Shown here: positions 1 to 12,501 of the stretch, piece after piece
Layout: each line of letters starts with the position of its first letter
How positions within the stretch are numbered: position 1 is the stretch's first letter
Source of the DNA: Sphacelaria rigidula
Lineage: Eukaryota > Phaeophyceae > Sphacelariales
Assembly (NCBI GenBank): GCA_964200075.2
Contig: CAXNAA020000060.1
Span: 1 to 30,466, forward strand
Reading direction: 5' to 3'
Length of the DNA: 30,466 nucleotides
The notes under the pieces: generated by a model
Database searches by the model: none
Told to the model about the DNA's origin: nothing
Seen by the model: only the letters and a program-made list of their open reading frames with translations
Translations under genes and position numbers: made by a program

Positions 1-224
1 CCAAAAAATGGGCATCCGGAGATATTTTATACCTCTTGACAAATTTTGAAAGAAATATTATCTGAGATCAATAATGAGTGACTTACGGGCTTGACCGATC
101 TTCGCGGGTCCTGCGAGAATACGACCCCAGACTCTAGCTTTTCGGTATTTTCGGTGGACCGACTCGATCCGGATCATATAAATGAAGACGCAAAAAAGAT
201 TGTATTTTTTCAAATTCCACCTAG

Positions 225-740
225 TCACTGCGATAAAGCCGGAAAACTATGTTTCTTGGCCCATTTACGTTCAATAACACCCTCCTGATAAACGGGGTCT
301 TTCCTCCGTATCGCTCCCACAACGCCAACTTGGGCACTGTGATTTGAGCACGGTCTGCTTATTTTGCCAAAACTATCGACGCTAGCACTTTCGAGTGCTC
401 ATGGAAAATATAATGCGAAAAAACTCGAACAGTACGCCATCCGCAGAAAATGCTAGACTGAGTGAGGTCTGTGCAGTATAGGAGGGAAACACGATCTTGA
501 TCGTTATTGTGAAGAATGTTACACGTATTCATTTATCTGAATGTTTACCGTTTCGTCGCTGAAGAGCGGAAAAACTGATTATATTGAACCAAAAACGGTC
601 AATAACACCCTCCGGATAAACGGGGTATTAAGTCCGCATCGCCCCAAGAAAACCAACTTGAGCACTGCAGTTTGAGCGCGGCCTCCGCTTTCTCCCTAAA
701 TCTACCGGCGCTAGCACTTTCGAGTAGTAGTGAAGAATAG
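225..740. repeat. Diverged direct repeat pair of about 143 bp
   Basis: Copies at 268-410 and 596-739 share blocks such as tcaataacaccctcc, gataaacggggt and gctagcactttcgag. Weaker similarity extends upstream to about 225 and 553. About 185 bp separates the two copies. No coding signal is shared. Possibly the ends of an old mobile element or a segmental tandem duplication. Confidence 0.75.
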
Positions 741-1515
741 CACTCCAGAAAAACTAAAAAAAATAGAACAACTACGAATTCTGAAAACTTCTGATGCTCA
801 CCACTATTGTGGATCATGGCAAAGTCCGACCAAAAGAGGCGAAGCGACGTCGATAAACAGGTTCGCTTTTTTCACGATTAAAAAAATGGAACAGTTCTCA
901 GTGTGTGGACTGGGAAGAAAATGCGATGCGCGGCGGTGCATCGCCGAACGATACCGTGCGGGTACCTATTCCCGCAGCTGTTCCACAGATCAATTCGCTC
1001 TTTGATAGAACAGATCATGCGGGGGTACAGCTCTAGCATCTCCAGTAGCGCGCACGTCCCTCCCGAGTCGTTTTTCTATGAGCATGGCGCTTATGGGCGG
1101 CATACCTTAGGCCTGAAAAGTGTGGGCGGGGGTGCGAAAGCGATATTTCTCCTGTAGGTGAAATCCAGACAGACCCTTGTTTTTTCCTGGACAATCAAGG
1201 GGGTATAGACACCCACGTTGTTTATCGACTCCTCCGTGTAGCCTACCACAGCGGAGGATTTTAACGTCATTAATCATTTTCGGTTCTATTATATCATCGT
1301 TTTTTACGGCGGACTACGAGCGCCTTGTATTGTTTCAGACGCTGAACCGAGTTGCTTTTTTTTTTATCATATCCCTTGAAAATATACGAGTGTCTCATTC
1401 GGTAATCCTGTATCAAAACGTTTATGTATGACGGTGCATGTAATCTATCCTGTGTCTGCCTGCCGTTGTGACTGGCGGAAAACCGAACGAAGGAGTCGAC
1501 AAGGGAGGACAAGAG
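741..1515. other. Upstream intron sequence, nothing recognised
   Basis: Short unrelated open frames only. No polymerase homology could be found here for the exonuclease-like region expected upstream, so the preceding exon probably lies outside the window. Confidence 0.5.
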
Positions 1516-1635
1516 GTGTCGACGGTGGTGTGTGCCGTGTCCAAGTTGGAACGGTGCTGCCGGCGTTGCATCCGTCTGGCAGTCAAATTCTCCGAGGAAC
1601 TGAAACAACAGAATATGCTCAAAGCTTGCGAGCAG
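1516..1635 (+). CDS. Polymerase exon 1 of the window (end of exonuclease-like region; 5' edge uncertain)
   Basis: The frame ends in FSEELKQQNMLKACEQ, followed by donor GTGGGT at 1636. This matches the helical segment that precedes the VEMP motif in Pol A proteins (compare the xxLxxxLxxxGLxxLFxx pattern). Phase 0 into exon 2. The reading frame is open back to 1444, so the acceptor could be any of several AGs between about 1490 and 1515; 1516 is a guess. Confidence 0.7.
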
Positions 1636-2271
1636 GTGGGTACGAAGGGAACTAAAACCCATCATTATTGCTTCGTAATGGTATTCTTTTCATAGCGGAA
1701 ACTATAGAGTCGTGAGCTTTTGTTTTTTTCTCTGCAACGTGAGGCTGCGAAACTGTTTTTGATTGCAAGTTTAGGGTGTCGACGTGACTGCATGGCGAGA
1801 AATAGTAAGTCCGAAGCAGAAAGCTTGCACAAAACGTTCTGCGGAAAAATATGTGCCCCGAGCATGAATGAATATAATACGTAGCACGGCGTTTTTGCGA
1901 AGACGCGGTCACTGGGTTGCAGGCATTACATTCTGGTGTTGGTGGTCAATGGTAGACCCCCCCCCCCCCATTTTGACGCCGGGAATTCTCACCATACCAA
2001 CAGCCCTTCATATGCTTCATTTAAAACCGAACGGCGAAGTAAAACCAGACGTCCAGCGAGAAGCGTCAGAAACCTGTCAACGACCTGGACGTGCACGGTC
2101 ACGACCTACGCATTTGTGGCATTCTTGGCCTGTATTCGTGGGGCGTGTGAAGCCTGGTCGTACCACACAGCGAAGGGTGCCGAATAATAACGTAACCATT
2201 CCATTCCATAGTCCGAAGAGGGCGACAAAACTCCAAGAAGTTGTCATGAAATTCGGGGGGTTCCGAATTAC

Positions 2272-2324
<53 letters not shown>

Positions 2325-5300
2325 CTCTGCCGCCGCTACTTCATGTCCCGACTCCGGATCTTTCATTCTGTGTAAACAAACGAAAACATGGAACATTTTT
2401 TGGCGATATACCGACTTTCCCTGCTCACTCCTGCCGTAATATGCATATACTGTATACATGTACATGTTACACTCAAGGTGGAAATGCCGGCCATCCCGGT
2501 GCTCGCTGAAATGGAGGTGTGCGGCGTCGTGTTTTTGCCCGAGAGAGTCACACGATTCTCGGAAGCGCTAGGCCTGCACCTGGACGGACTGCGCAGCGCT
2601 GCGATCGCGGCGGCGGGAGGAAAGGAGTTCAACCTTGCCTCCCCCGACCAGGTATATCACAGCTGGCTTTTGTATTCCAGTGAAATACAATAGTGCTGCA
2701 AGGCAGATTGTGTGCTTGAAAAGAACTGAAGATATACCGGATGCAATGCATCGTACTTGTAGATTTAGTTGGTGCATCAGATTATTTCCGGCAGACGACT
2801 GCGTTCAAGTATTGATGGTAATGCCCACTGCACAATGAAACGGTCACGCTATTCGGGTGCAGTGAATAGCCCTCGCCCCACGAGACGTGGTGCAAGAAAA
2901 ATGCATATGGCAACCACCAGTTGACTTTGATAAAAACCTACGTGTGATGCGTGACTAGCAGCACAGGTGCTTCACGGACAATTTCACCGCTTCCAACGTT
3001 TCCGAGATTTGGTTGTCCGGGAAGTTGCTTTTTTCGTCTGACCGCGAGACCGCTGAGAAAACATAGGGAACAAAATATGACTTTCTTTTCCGTACACCCG
3101 GGAAGGACATCTGTGTTCCCCTCTTTTCTTCTATTCGTGGACCATGATCAAGATGTAAATCTTGCTGCAAAACGAGAAAACCTTACTTGTTATCCCCGGG
3201 CGTACTGTCGTTACGCTGCTTGCGTCTGAACCCTGCAAACGAGATCTCTCCTCCGGCGGTGGGTTTTGTGGTTTTCCAATACCCTCCGGGCTGACGTCTT
3301 GAGGCCGCCGATGACTGTGCGCACTACCAATATTTGGCTGTCCTTTCTAGCTGAAAAATATAGAGAGCAGAAAATATGGCGTATGCGGTTTAATACTTCA
3401 CTGGGTGTCTGATTGGCCGCCTGTACGCATCCGAATCGCACCCATTCGATTTAATACCAGGTAGCGGATCTGCTGTTCAAGACCCTCCAGCTACCGGCAC
3501 CCCCTGTCAAGGTTAGTAGGCACCCGAGGCAGCTAACCGTCCTCTCCGTTGTTCCTGTTTGTCTGTTTCCAAGAACGAATGCTATTTCGGACATTGACGA
3601 ATTCGGCATTCAAGAAGTTCCCTCCTTTATTTCTCTTCACCTCCCGCAATAATTGTCATCGCAAGTGATGTAAGTATATCAGTATGTGCTGCGTTGTAGA
3701 TCGTAGGGGAATAGAGAATATGAGGTATGCCCTGCAGATTCAGGAATAGAAAAGTTTAGCGCACTTTTCGGTTCGAGGCACCGCGCTGCACGCGGTCTGG
3801 GCACCTCCAAAAACACTTTCCAGCGCCCCCACCACATGCCCAACGTGGTTGGAGAGCACGCCCAACTTTTTTTATCCATCGCCGCAGGCTTTTCTAGGGC
3901 GCGGAGAAAGAGATCTTGTTAGAGCACCCTACTTGTCAACGAATCGGCCGGGTTTACCTGACTTTCAGCTACAAAGTTATGTCGTACCCGATTTTGTTTT
4001 CACGCGTACCCTTTTATCTTGTTTGACGCACACCCTGCATTCCCGTTTTTGTTCAATGGTGACCCTGCTGCAAGCGCCGCAGTGAATACCCAAATATGAC
4101 CGTTTTTGTATACATACACTTTTGCCGAAACCACCGGAAGCCCGACGACCAAGAAATCTTGGCCTGCTTCTGGTTACACCGCAGTCCTGAAAGATCCGAC
4201 GATGTGCAGAGGTCATGACCGCTTTTTCTGCGGGACATCACAACGATCCAAAGAAGTGTGGAAAGCCTTGCCGTCACCAGCACGCACGCACATCATGTGG
4301 AGGATCGCAGCGTAGCGGTATCTGACAGCTGTGGATCCGGGCGAATCGTTACCAGATGCAGCTGCCAGGAGTTGGAAAAATATCGTCAAAGAGAAAACAG
4401 GATACGGTCGCCCGCCTGCTGTACGCCTGGATTTGTTTGTCCGCGTTCTGTCGACCCTCTCTTTGCAGTATAGTTTGTCCCAGTCCGGAGCCATGCTATC
4501 CACGGTTGATATTACTTGATTTGAATGTGGACACCGCGAATCGGACCTTCATTGGGGCTGACGGTCCCGAGTGCTTCATAGCGTGCGCAGAACGCGGTTA
4601 TGCCCAAACAGGTGCCGCCGGCGACGATTTGAGGTCTTCCAACGCGCACTTTGCATAGGGCATTCTTAGGATTCTTCTCGCCCGAGGGGTCTTGGTATTC
4701 GACAAGTTGAACGGCATGAGTGAAGCGTGAAGTGGGTTGCACGACACATGTCCCACGATATAATCAGGTTCACACTGGTTACACGAGGCAACACAGCGCG
4801 CGATCACAACCCGATTTCATTCTGTACGCACGTCTTTGAACCCATCCATTACGTACCATGACTTGGAGATGCTCAAAAGTGCGGATAACGTGTACCAGCG
4901 ACCATCCGTGCACCTCCTTTTGTTGTTGGGGGTTGACCGGGTTGATGATTCCCGCAAGGATGAAGTGGCAGCGGCGCTGCCGCGCTGGTGCATAACATCG
5001 CTCGTGTGGAGCACCGACATGGTCTCAATGCGGTGTGACGCTTGGTGCGTTGCTACCTTCAACGTACGAAATGTTGATGAACACTTGCCCAGCAGTACAT
5101 CCGATGATGCGTAATTCGATTCGTTTTTTCCTTCAACCCGATCGCTGATAGCTGCATATGGTAACGATTCGTCCTGGTCCACACGTGTTAGATGCCGCTA
5201 CGCTGTGATCCTCCCCATGATGACGTGCGTGCGTGCGGGTGAAGGCAGGGCTTTCCACACTTCTTTCGATCTTTGTGATCTCCCGCAGATGAGCGTTCGC

Positions 5301-8300
5301 GCCCTGCACACGTCACCGGATTTCTCAGGACTGTGGTGCAACCAGCAGCAGGCCACGATTTCTTGATCGTCGAGTTTTTCGGTCGTGTCGGCAAGGTGTA
5401 CATGAACAAAAACGGGTATATTTGGGTGTCCACTGCAGAGCGCTTGCAGCAGGGTCACCGTTGAACAAAACGGGCATGTAGGTGTGCGTCAAAGAACATA
5501 AAAGAGTACGTGTGAGAACAAAGTCGGGTACGATATGACTTTGTTCGTGAGCGTTGGGTATTCCCGGCTGGTTTGTTGACGAAGTAGGGTACTCTAACAA
5601 GATCTCTTTCTCTGTGCTCTAGCTAAGCCTGCGGCGATGTATAAAAGATGTTGGACGTGCTCTCCAACCACGTTGGGTGTGTGGTTGGGGCGCTGGAAAG
5701 TGTTTTGGCGGTGCCCAGGCCGCGTGCAGCGCGGCCCTTTGAACCGAAAAGTGCGCTACACGTTTTTGTTCCTGAAGGAACATGGTATAACCCCATTTTG
5801 TTTTTCAAACCACGGAGTATACATCCATTGTATATATTCCTCTAGATGGTAGCTTGTAGTCGAGAATATCTTTTAACATGCTGTCGCATCAACCGCCGAA
5901 TTTGTTTTCACGAGGCACTCTGCTGACGCCGTTTATTCCCGTTCAGTTAGCAGGGATCACGGATCTTCTCCAAACCTCAAGAATATCATCCGTCCGACTT
6001 ACGAAGGGTTTTGCTCAAACGTACGATTTATCGTTGAGTTATATGCGTTCGAGCACTAGCCTTCTTTCGTGACGTATACAGAGATCGCAGTGGTAGATGA
6101 CAACGTTGTAGGCCCTTATAGTTTGTCAAAACATGTTGTCGAGATGACTGTATCTCGGTAACTTTCGCGTTGGCGCAGTCCAGATCTCCATGATCCGCGC
6201 GTTCAAGTCATGCAGAAGAAATTGGAATCAAAAGCCAGACCATTGGCTGCTTTGCCCTGTGTAAAGGTGAAACCATGTGCGTCCCACTGCATACTTGCCG
6301 TTCGCTAGAGAGGTTCGTGCATACAGCAGATCATTAGTGAATCCCTCCGGGGCCAGCGAACTGCACGTAGTGGTATAGGATCCCCGAAGGCTTCAGACCG
6401 ATGTAAACTTGCGTAGGTCAGCAGGTAGAACATCCGGTCCCATCGCTTTGCCGTTCCCCATAGCTCTCAGTGCCTCTCTTGCTCTATCCGGGATCGGCGG
6501 GTCTCCAAGTGACTACACTTTCGGTCGTTACGCGATGCTCTCGATGACGGTTTGATCGATGATTACCGATATGATATTCCGCACAGTACGAATGTACCGT
6601 TTCCGTCGCTCACAGATTGGGCCCTTGTGCCACAGAAAATTTCCGTCCTCGCCCGTCATGTACTGCTCGCTCTCTAGGTTTCCTCCCGCCAATCTCCGTC
6701 CTCCTCTCAGATGCTCCTACCGCTCTGTCATGTCTCCAATTCTTAAACACTCTCCCAGTTCCTCCGCATACGCGTGTCGGTACCTCAACCAAACTTGAAT
6801 AATCTCTTTGAGCCTCCTGCACGTTGCTCGCAAGGTGCGCCATGCGATGCTACTGCTACCTCTTGGCCCTACTCGTGTCGCCAGTCTCGCCCTCCTTCAA
6901 TCAATCCAAGCCCGTTCGAACTCGGCTCGGATCGCGCCGTCCTTAAACGATCTTTGTAAATGGGGCTATCGGGTCGACCATAACATCACCGTCTCGGCCG
7001 ATTTCAGAAGTGTGTCGACAAGAATTGTAGCTAACCACGATGCTGCGATCTGAGTCCGGCCGGTTGGGCGGCTGGGGGGTTGCGGTGACATTTCGACCAA
7101 CCCGGCGGTGGTTTACTCGTGATGATGATGTAAGGTTATGGCCTTCTCTTCCATGGGAAGACTCGCGATGCCGGTGAATGTACCCGGCGTGCCTCGGTTG
7201 GGCGTAAAAAATGTTCTAACCGGGGCAAAGCTGTTGTTACCTTCAAGCTGTGGTAGTGCAATGTCGGTGCTGTCGCTTGCTCGGAGTCCCTGCTGTGTTA
7301 CTCTATTATTTCACTATCTTCCTGTCCTGCTCGTACCCCGTTACAAGCTTTGGTATCTATCAAAACAAACAGGTGGTCATCGCCGGGAACTTGGCTCACA
7401 GTGCTGTCCGGCTCAGTCCAGAACATGTCCTTTCGCTGGATTTTCGCTCGTCTGTGGGAGCAAAGGCAACTTCCGAACGTGGTAGTGTTCGACTTGCCTG
7501 CTACGTTGAAGGCCATGGCCATGAGGCGCTCGCTGACGAACGCCCGTGTCCATGTAGCTTTACTGATCATCGGCTCCTTCATCACCAACTTGATCCATGC
7601 TGCTCAGCCCTTCGCTTGCATCCTTCCACTCCGCAGCAGAAGTCTCGGTATCCTGCGGCAGAGGGCTCCGTTCTGGCAGGTCTTTGTGTGTTTTGCAGCC
7701 CGATGACATCTCAACATGTCGCTCTGTATATTTGCAGCCCGATGAAATCTCAACATATCGCTGTGTATATTCGCTGAAACACCACAGGATGACCAGCCCC
7801 GTTCTGTTCGACGAAGGACACTGCACAAACGCACCGTGAGCTCCGTTGTACAGAACCTAGCTCTAGCTCTATCTGCATCGTCGAGCCTTCCTTTTTGTTC
7901 TGTTCTCTCGAGGTTTCACCGTACTCTTTCGTGCGTGCAATTTTCTGTCCTGATTCTTTCGGTGGTCTATCCATCTAGGTATGTGTCCTTCATTTCGGTC
8001 TCACGGGGAAGGTGCAGCCGTCCCAGCTTCCGTCGGCGGCTAACTTCATTCCGCCGAGAATGGCGCTTACTGACTCGTGTCTCATCTCGATCAAAGCGTT
8101 TTCCGTTACCAAGTTCTGACTTCTGGGTAAAGCTCCGCAATCCGCAGATGAGGTCAAGTCCCAGCACGGGGTGGAACTCTGAACCTGTAGAAGTCAGCCT
8201 CGAGCGCCAAACGTTCGACGTAGCCCCTCTATAGGATTGCAGCATTTTGTTCATTGAAATGTGGTGTTTTCATTGACCAGCTCCGCGTTGAGAAAGATGT

Positions 8301-11300
8301 GCTGTTCAAACCTATTTTTGCTACGTAGATTTTCGACTCAAAAGACATTTTGGAACCTATTCCCTGGCGGTGGTCGCTGCTGTCTCTGTCCGACGAGGCT
8401 CATTCATGGACAGTAGCGGTTCAAGTTAAGGTCAGTCAGGTTAAGTGCCCCCTTTCGAACAGATTTTTTTTGTCTGCCAGTCACGCGGATTTCGATTTTT
8501 TGCGGCTGATGGGTGAGCCTGCAGGTGGACTACCGTCCCGCTAGCTCCCCGCCACCCACACTTAGGTTGATACCTCGGGATGGCATGGCGATGCACGTGC
8601 GTCTATGTCTGCAGAGATACTGGCTTATTTCCAAAGCATTGACCTGAGCGAATTCCAGCGACACTGACTGTTCAGCGTACCCCCGGGAAATTGACACATA
8701 ACTACTGTAAGTAGGACGATGTGCTCGCTCGGTCAACGTGTTTTCGTTGTGTTGTGGTGTCTTACTTCGGTTTACAGGCGGGCAGCGTGCGTGCCTCTAC
8801 GTCGGCAGAAGTGCTAGAAGGGCTGCTGGGAAAGCACCCTGTGGTCGCTCCGATCTTGGAGTTTCGCGGCGTGAACAAGCTCAAGACGACGTGTGTATAC
8901 ATGTATTTGAGTTGAATGATTTGATCAATTAACTGTTTTCCTTGCATCAACATATCCGCCATATATCCAGCCGCGGTCGCACGATGAATACAGTCAAGGG
9001 AAAAAGCACCAGGAAGACTGTCTAAGACCTGAGGAAAGGGGGAAAATGAGAAAGTAAGAATAGCAGAGATCCCCAGAAACCAACCGCAACAGACCTCCTA
9101 CCAGGGGAAATAAACGATTTTTGCATTCATTTTGTGTGCTTTATATAGTATTGCAGTCGTGCAGGCTAACTACTGAGCATCGTTACTGTTAAGTCGACCG
9201 TCAAAATTGCCCGTGTGTGGTCGTGCCGTTTGCCCGTGAGAAAGTGCGTTGTGCGCAGGGCACTCGAACATGTACATCTGTGTGTGTACCTCCACTTGCA
9301 CAAGATTTTCATACTGTGCCAGATACAAATGATGTAGAGTACTACCTACGCTCCCGTGAGCCCCCATGTGCCCATTGTATACGGGCTTTCACGGGGTCAG
9401 TATGCCCTGCAGTGCTCCGGCGAGTGCGCCACACGAACCCCGAATCGCAGTGCCGATCGCGATCCAGTTTTTTTTTTTTTCCGTTGACAGAAGGAAGGAA
9501 CCCTCACCCAACACTCACCCCGCAAACGCTTTCATGGGCCGATTACCCGAAGGCTCGGCTAGATGCCTCTCGGCAGTCATGCGGGGTGAGCGCCTCGTGC
9601 GTTCGGACAACGTTGCTAAAAATCAGTTTGGAAGTTGGACCCACTAAACCCCCTGTCAACTTGACGCTGTGCACGCATCGCCCTCCTCTTATGAACTTCG
9701 GCCCTAGACCGCGCCCCAGTTGTGCCTTAGTCAAGGCTGAAAATACAGCGAGAAAATATGAATAATTCGGTTGTGCGCTCCATCTCCTCTCGGAGCCCAC
9801 CGATCGCGGTCCAAGTACTGTAGATGAGGTTTCGCTTGGGTCGTATCACGTAGCTCAGACTGTATGGAGCTATCCACGATTTCTCCTGAGCCCTGCCTAA
9901 GCCCTACATAATGATCACCCGAAAGAACAAATTACCGGTGTAATCCCTAATCTACAATCGCACAAGGTGCGCGGGTAGGCATGTGTGAAGAAGAATTGAG
10001 GTCTTGAGGCTGCGGAAGTGCTGACCCGATTGTCGATCAAGACTCGGTGGGGCAGTCTCCAGGAAGAGCTGGTTTCATTATCCCTCGTGGTGCAGACTCA
10101 CTCATTTTGAGAAATGGGTTGGAGGGATGGGGGTATTGAACGTTAGACCGAAGGAGACGAAACGTGCACGTTGACAAGCCTACCGGAAATATCGGTGAGT
10201 GTGACGCATGGCTGCACACACCGCATTGATTGTTGACGTGTCCCTGTACCCGTGTTCCCAAAACCTTATTCAAACCCGAAAATCCCACCCTGATGTCTCA
10301 GCGAAGTACTTGAGAACCCCTGTGGAATTATCGCCTCGATACAGCCAAACCCCATGAGAAACCCGTACCCCTTATAAATTGCCGTATACACTTTGCTTCA
10401 AAGGTACGTCGATAAGCTTGCAGAAAAAGCAGTGGGTGCGGCCCCCGCAAGCAGCGCCGTGCCCGCCAGCCAAGGGGTAGGTGCCGCGCGGATACACGCA
10501 GCATGGAACCAGACCTCCGTGAGGACTGGGCGTCTCAGCTGCTCACGGCCAAACCTGCAGCAGGTGTGTGATGAGGGACCGAATGTATTTATATTGCTTT
10601 GTTGTGGTGTGCAGTACGCATATTCATTTCATTGAGATCGATTGTGCTTGGGCACCTGTGTTGTTCCAGACCAAATATGCAGCAGGTGGATGCGTGATGT
10701 GGGGATCGTATTCTTGCTTTTACTGTTGTCGTCGTTGCCGTTGTTGTCCTCTTTGTGTTGACTTCATGTTTCCGTGTGGTCAGGCGTTCGCCCCAAACTC
10801 CTCCCTTCTTGAAGACTGTGACCCCCCGCCCCCCCCCTCCTTGCCCACGTAACGTAGACGAGGAAGAACACCTGAAGATGTACGGGGGTTTGAGAAACGG
10901 GATAGGGATGAAATCATATCTGCACGGCCTAATGGACTTCTTGAAAAATGGAAACTGCGATTTCGGGTAGGGGACCTTGATCTGCTAGGAGGAAGAAAGA
11001 GATATACCGGTAGTCGAGAGGAGGAGGAAGTAGATGTACAGAATAACCCCTGTGGCGAAGCAATAGAGAGCAGAACTTATATAGTGGCAGAATGTGAAGT
11101 ACACAAGGAGGAACGGGACGTGCTAGAGGGGGAAATGCGGGACGTGAACAAAGGTGATATGAAATCGTTTGATGCATTCGACGGTAGGGAGACATCGATG
11201 GCTATACGGGGATAGATGTTGGCCACAGAGGCAAAGCAGGAAGGGGATAAGATATGTAAAAGATTTTTGTGTAATGTAGGAACGATGCTCCGTCTTGAGA

Positions 11301-12470
11301 GGGATGCGTGGTCAATGGTCAAACGACTAAGGCAAGCAGCGAATGAGTACGTGCCCTCCCACCCCCCTCCCCCCCCTCCCCCCCTGCGTCCAGATCCCAA
11401 AGGGTAGCGATCCCCTTGCTGGTGTGGCCGGCGTGAATATCCGCGATGCGTTTGCGGCTTCGAGAAACTTCACGCTCATGGCGGCAGACTACAGCCAGAT
11501 AGAGGTACATCCATATTTTGGTGACTGTCGCTGCTATCGTCACTTCTGGTGAAACTCGCACAGCTACACGCTTGTAGATTTCTGTTCCAGTGTTGACTCT
11601 CAAGCCTTTGGGAAGGATCATGCGCAGCACACATGTATTTTTCGTTTTCATTCAACCTTGTGTTTGTTGTTGATGATTTTCCGGTCAGTTTCATGACAGA
11701 AGTAGACTCCGCAGGAAGCATCGCTGGACGTTCTTGTTTTACCGGCGGTGCTTTCGCCGTTGTTTTCACCCAGATGCGGGTGCTGGCGGATGCCTGTCAA
11801 GACCCCGGCTTGTCCAAGTTGTTCGCCTCATTGGGCAGCGACGGAGCCAGCAGCGGAGGAGGTGATGTTTACCGTGGCCTGGCCGCCGAGGTAATAACAT
11901 CTAGCAAACTCTGTCATACATATCAACAGATTCGCAGATGTGTTTGTCGTTAGTGTCCTGTGTGTGCCCTTTTATCAGGTGGGTGCACAACCCCTTCATA
12001 ATTCAAAGCTGTATCTCCGTCGTCGACTTATCCTGGTACAGTGCTTGAGGTATCGTGATGGCATCTCGTATGATCAACTACCTATCACGGTGTATGCAAA
12101 GACGCAGTTTAGTGCCTCGCCTCCGTAAGATTCATAGGTGAGAGCTCATATCCAAAGTAGTGCGGCCGAAATAGATGAGCCGAAATCTGTTCCCGCGGTT
12201 CGTCGTTTCTGTTTTCGATTGGGTATGAATGCGTGTGCTGTCGCGCAAGAATTTTCCCGCCTGAAGTCATGTTGCAGAGGCCGGCCATTTCTACTTTTTT
12301 TTTTCTCGTCTTTTTTTTTCCTCTCTGTCTACGTTTCCTGTCTGTTCTACCTTTCTGTTTTTCTTCACTCCTTCAGTGACTGTTCCCGTTTCGATTTACC
12401 TCCGGTACGGTCGTCATGAGACCACGGCTGGATCCCTTGGAGATCAGTTAATGTGCGACAATAATGCAGA

Positions 12471-12501
<31 letters not shown>

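Noticed and set aside
1868-2509. 213-residue plus-strand open frame with a poly-Leu run
   Set aside because: It is open mainly because of the CTG microsatellite; it runs across the intron 1/exon 2 boundary in a different frame from the polymerase.
9217-9765. 182-residue plus-strand open frame in intron 4
   Set aside because: No recognisable motif, low-complexity Phe run from a poly-T tract, overlapping opposite-strand frame of equal quality.
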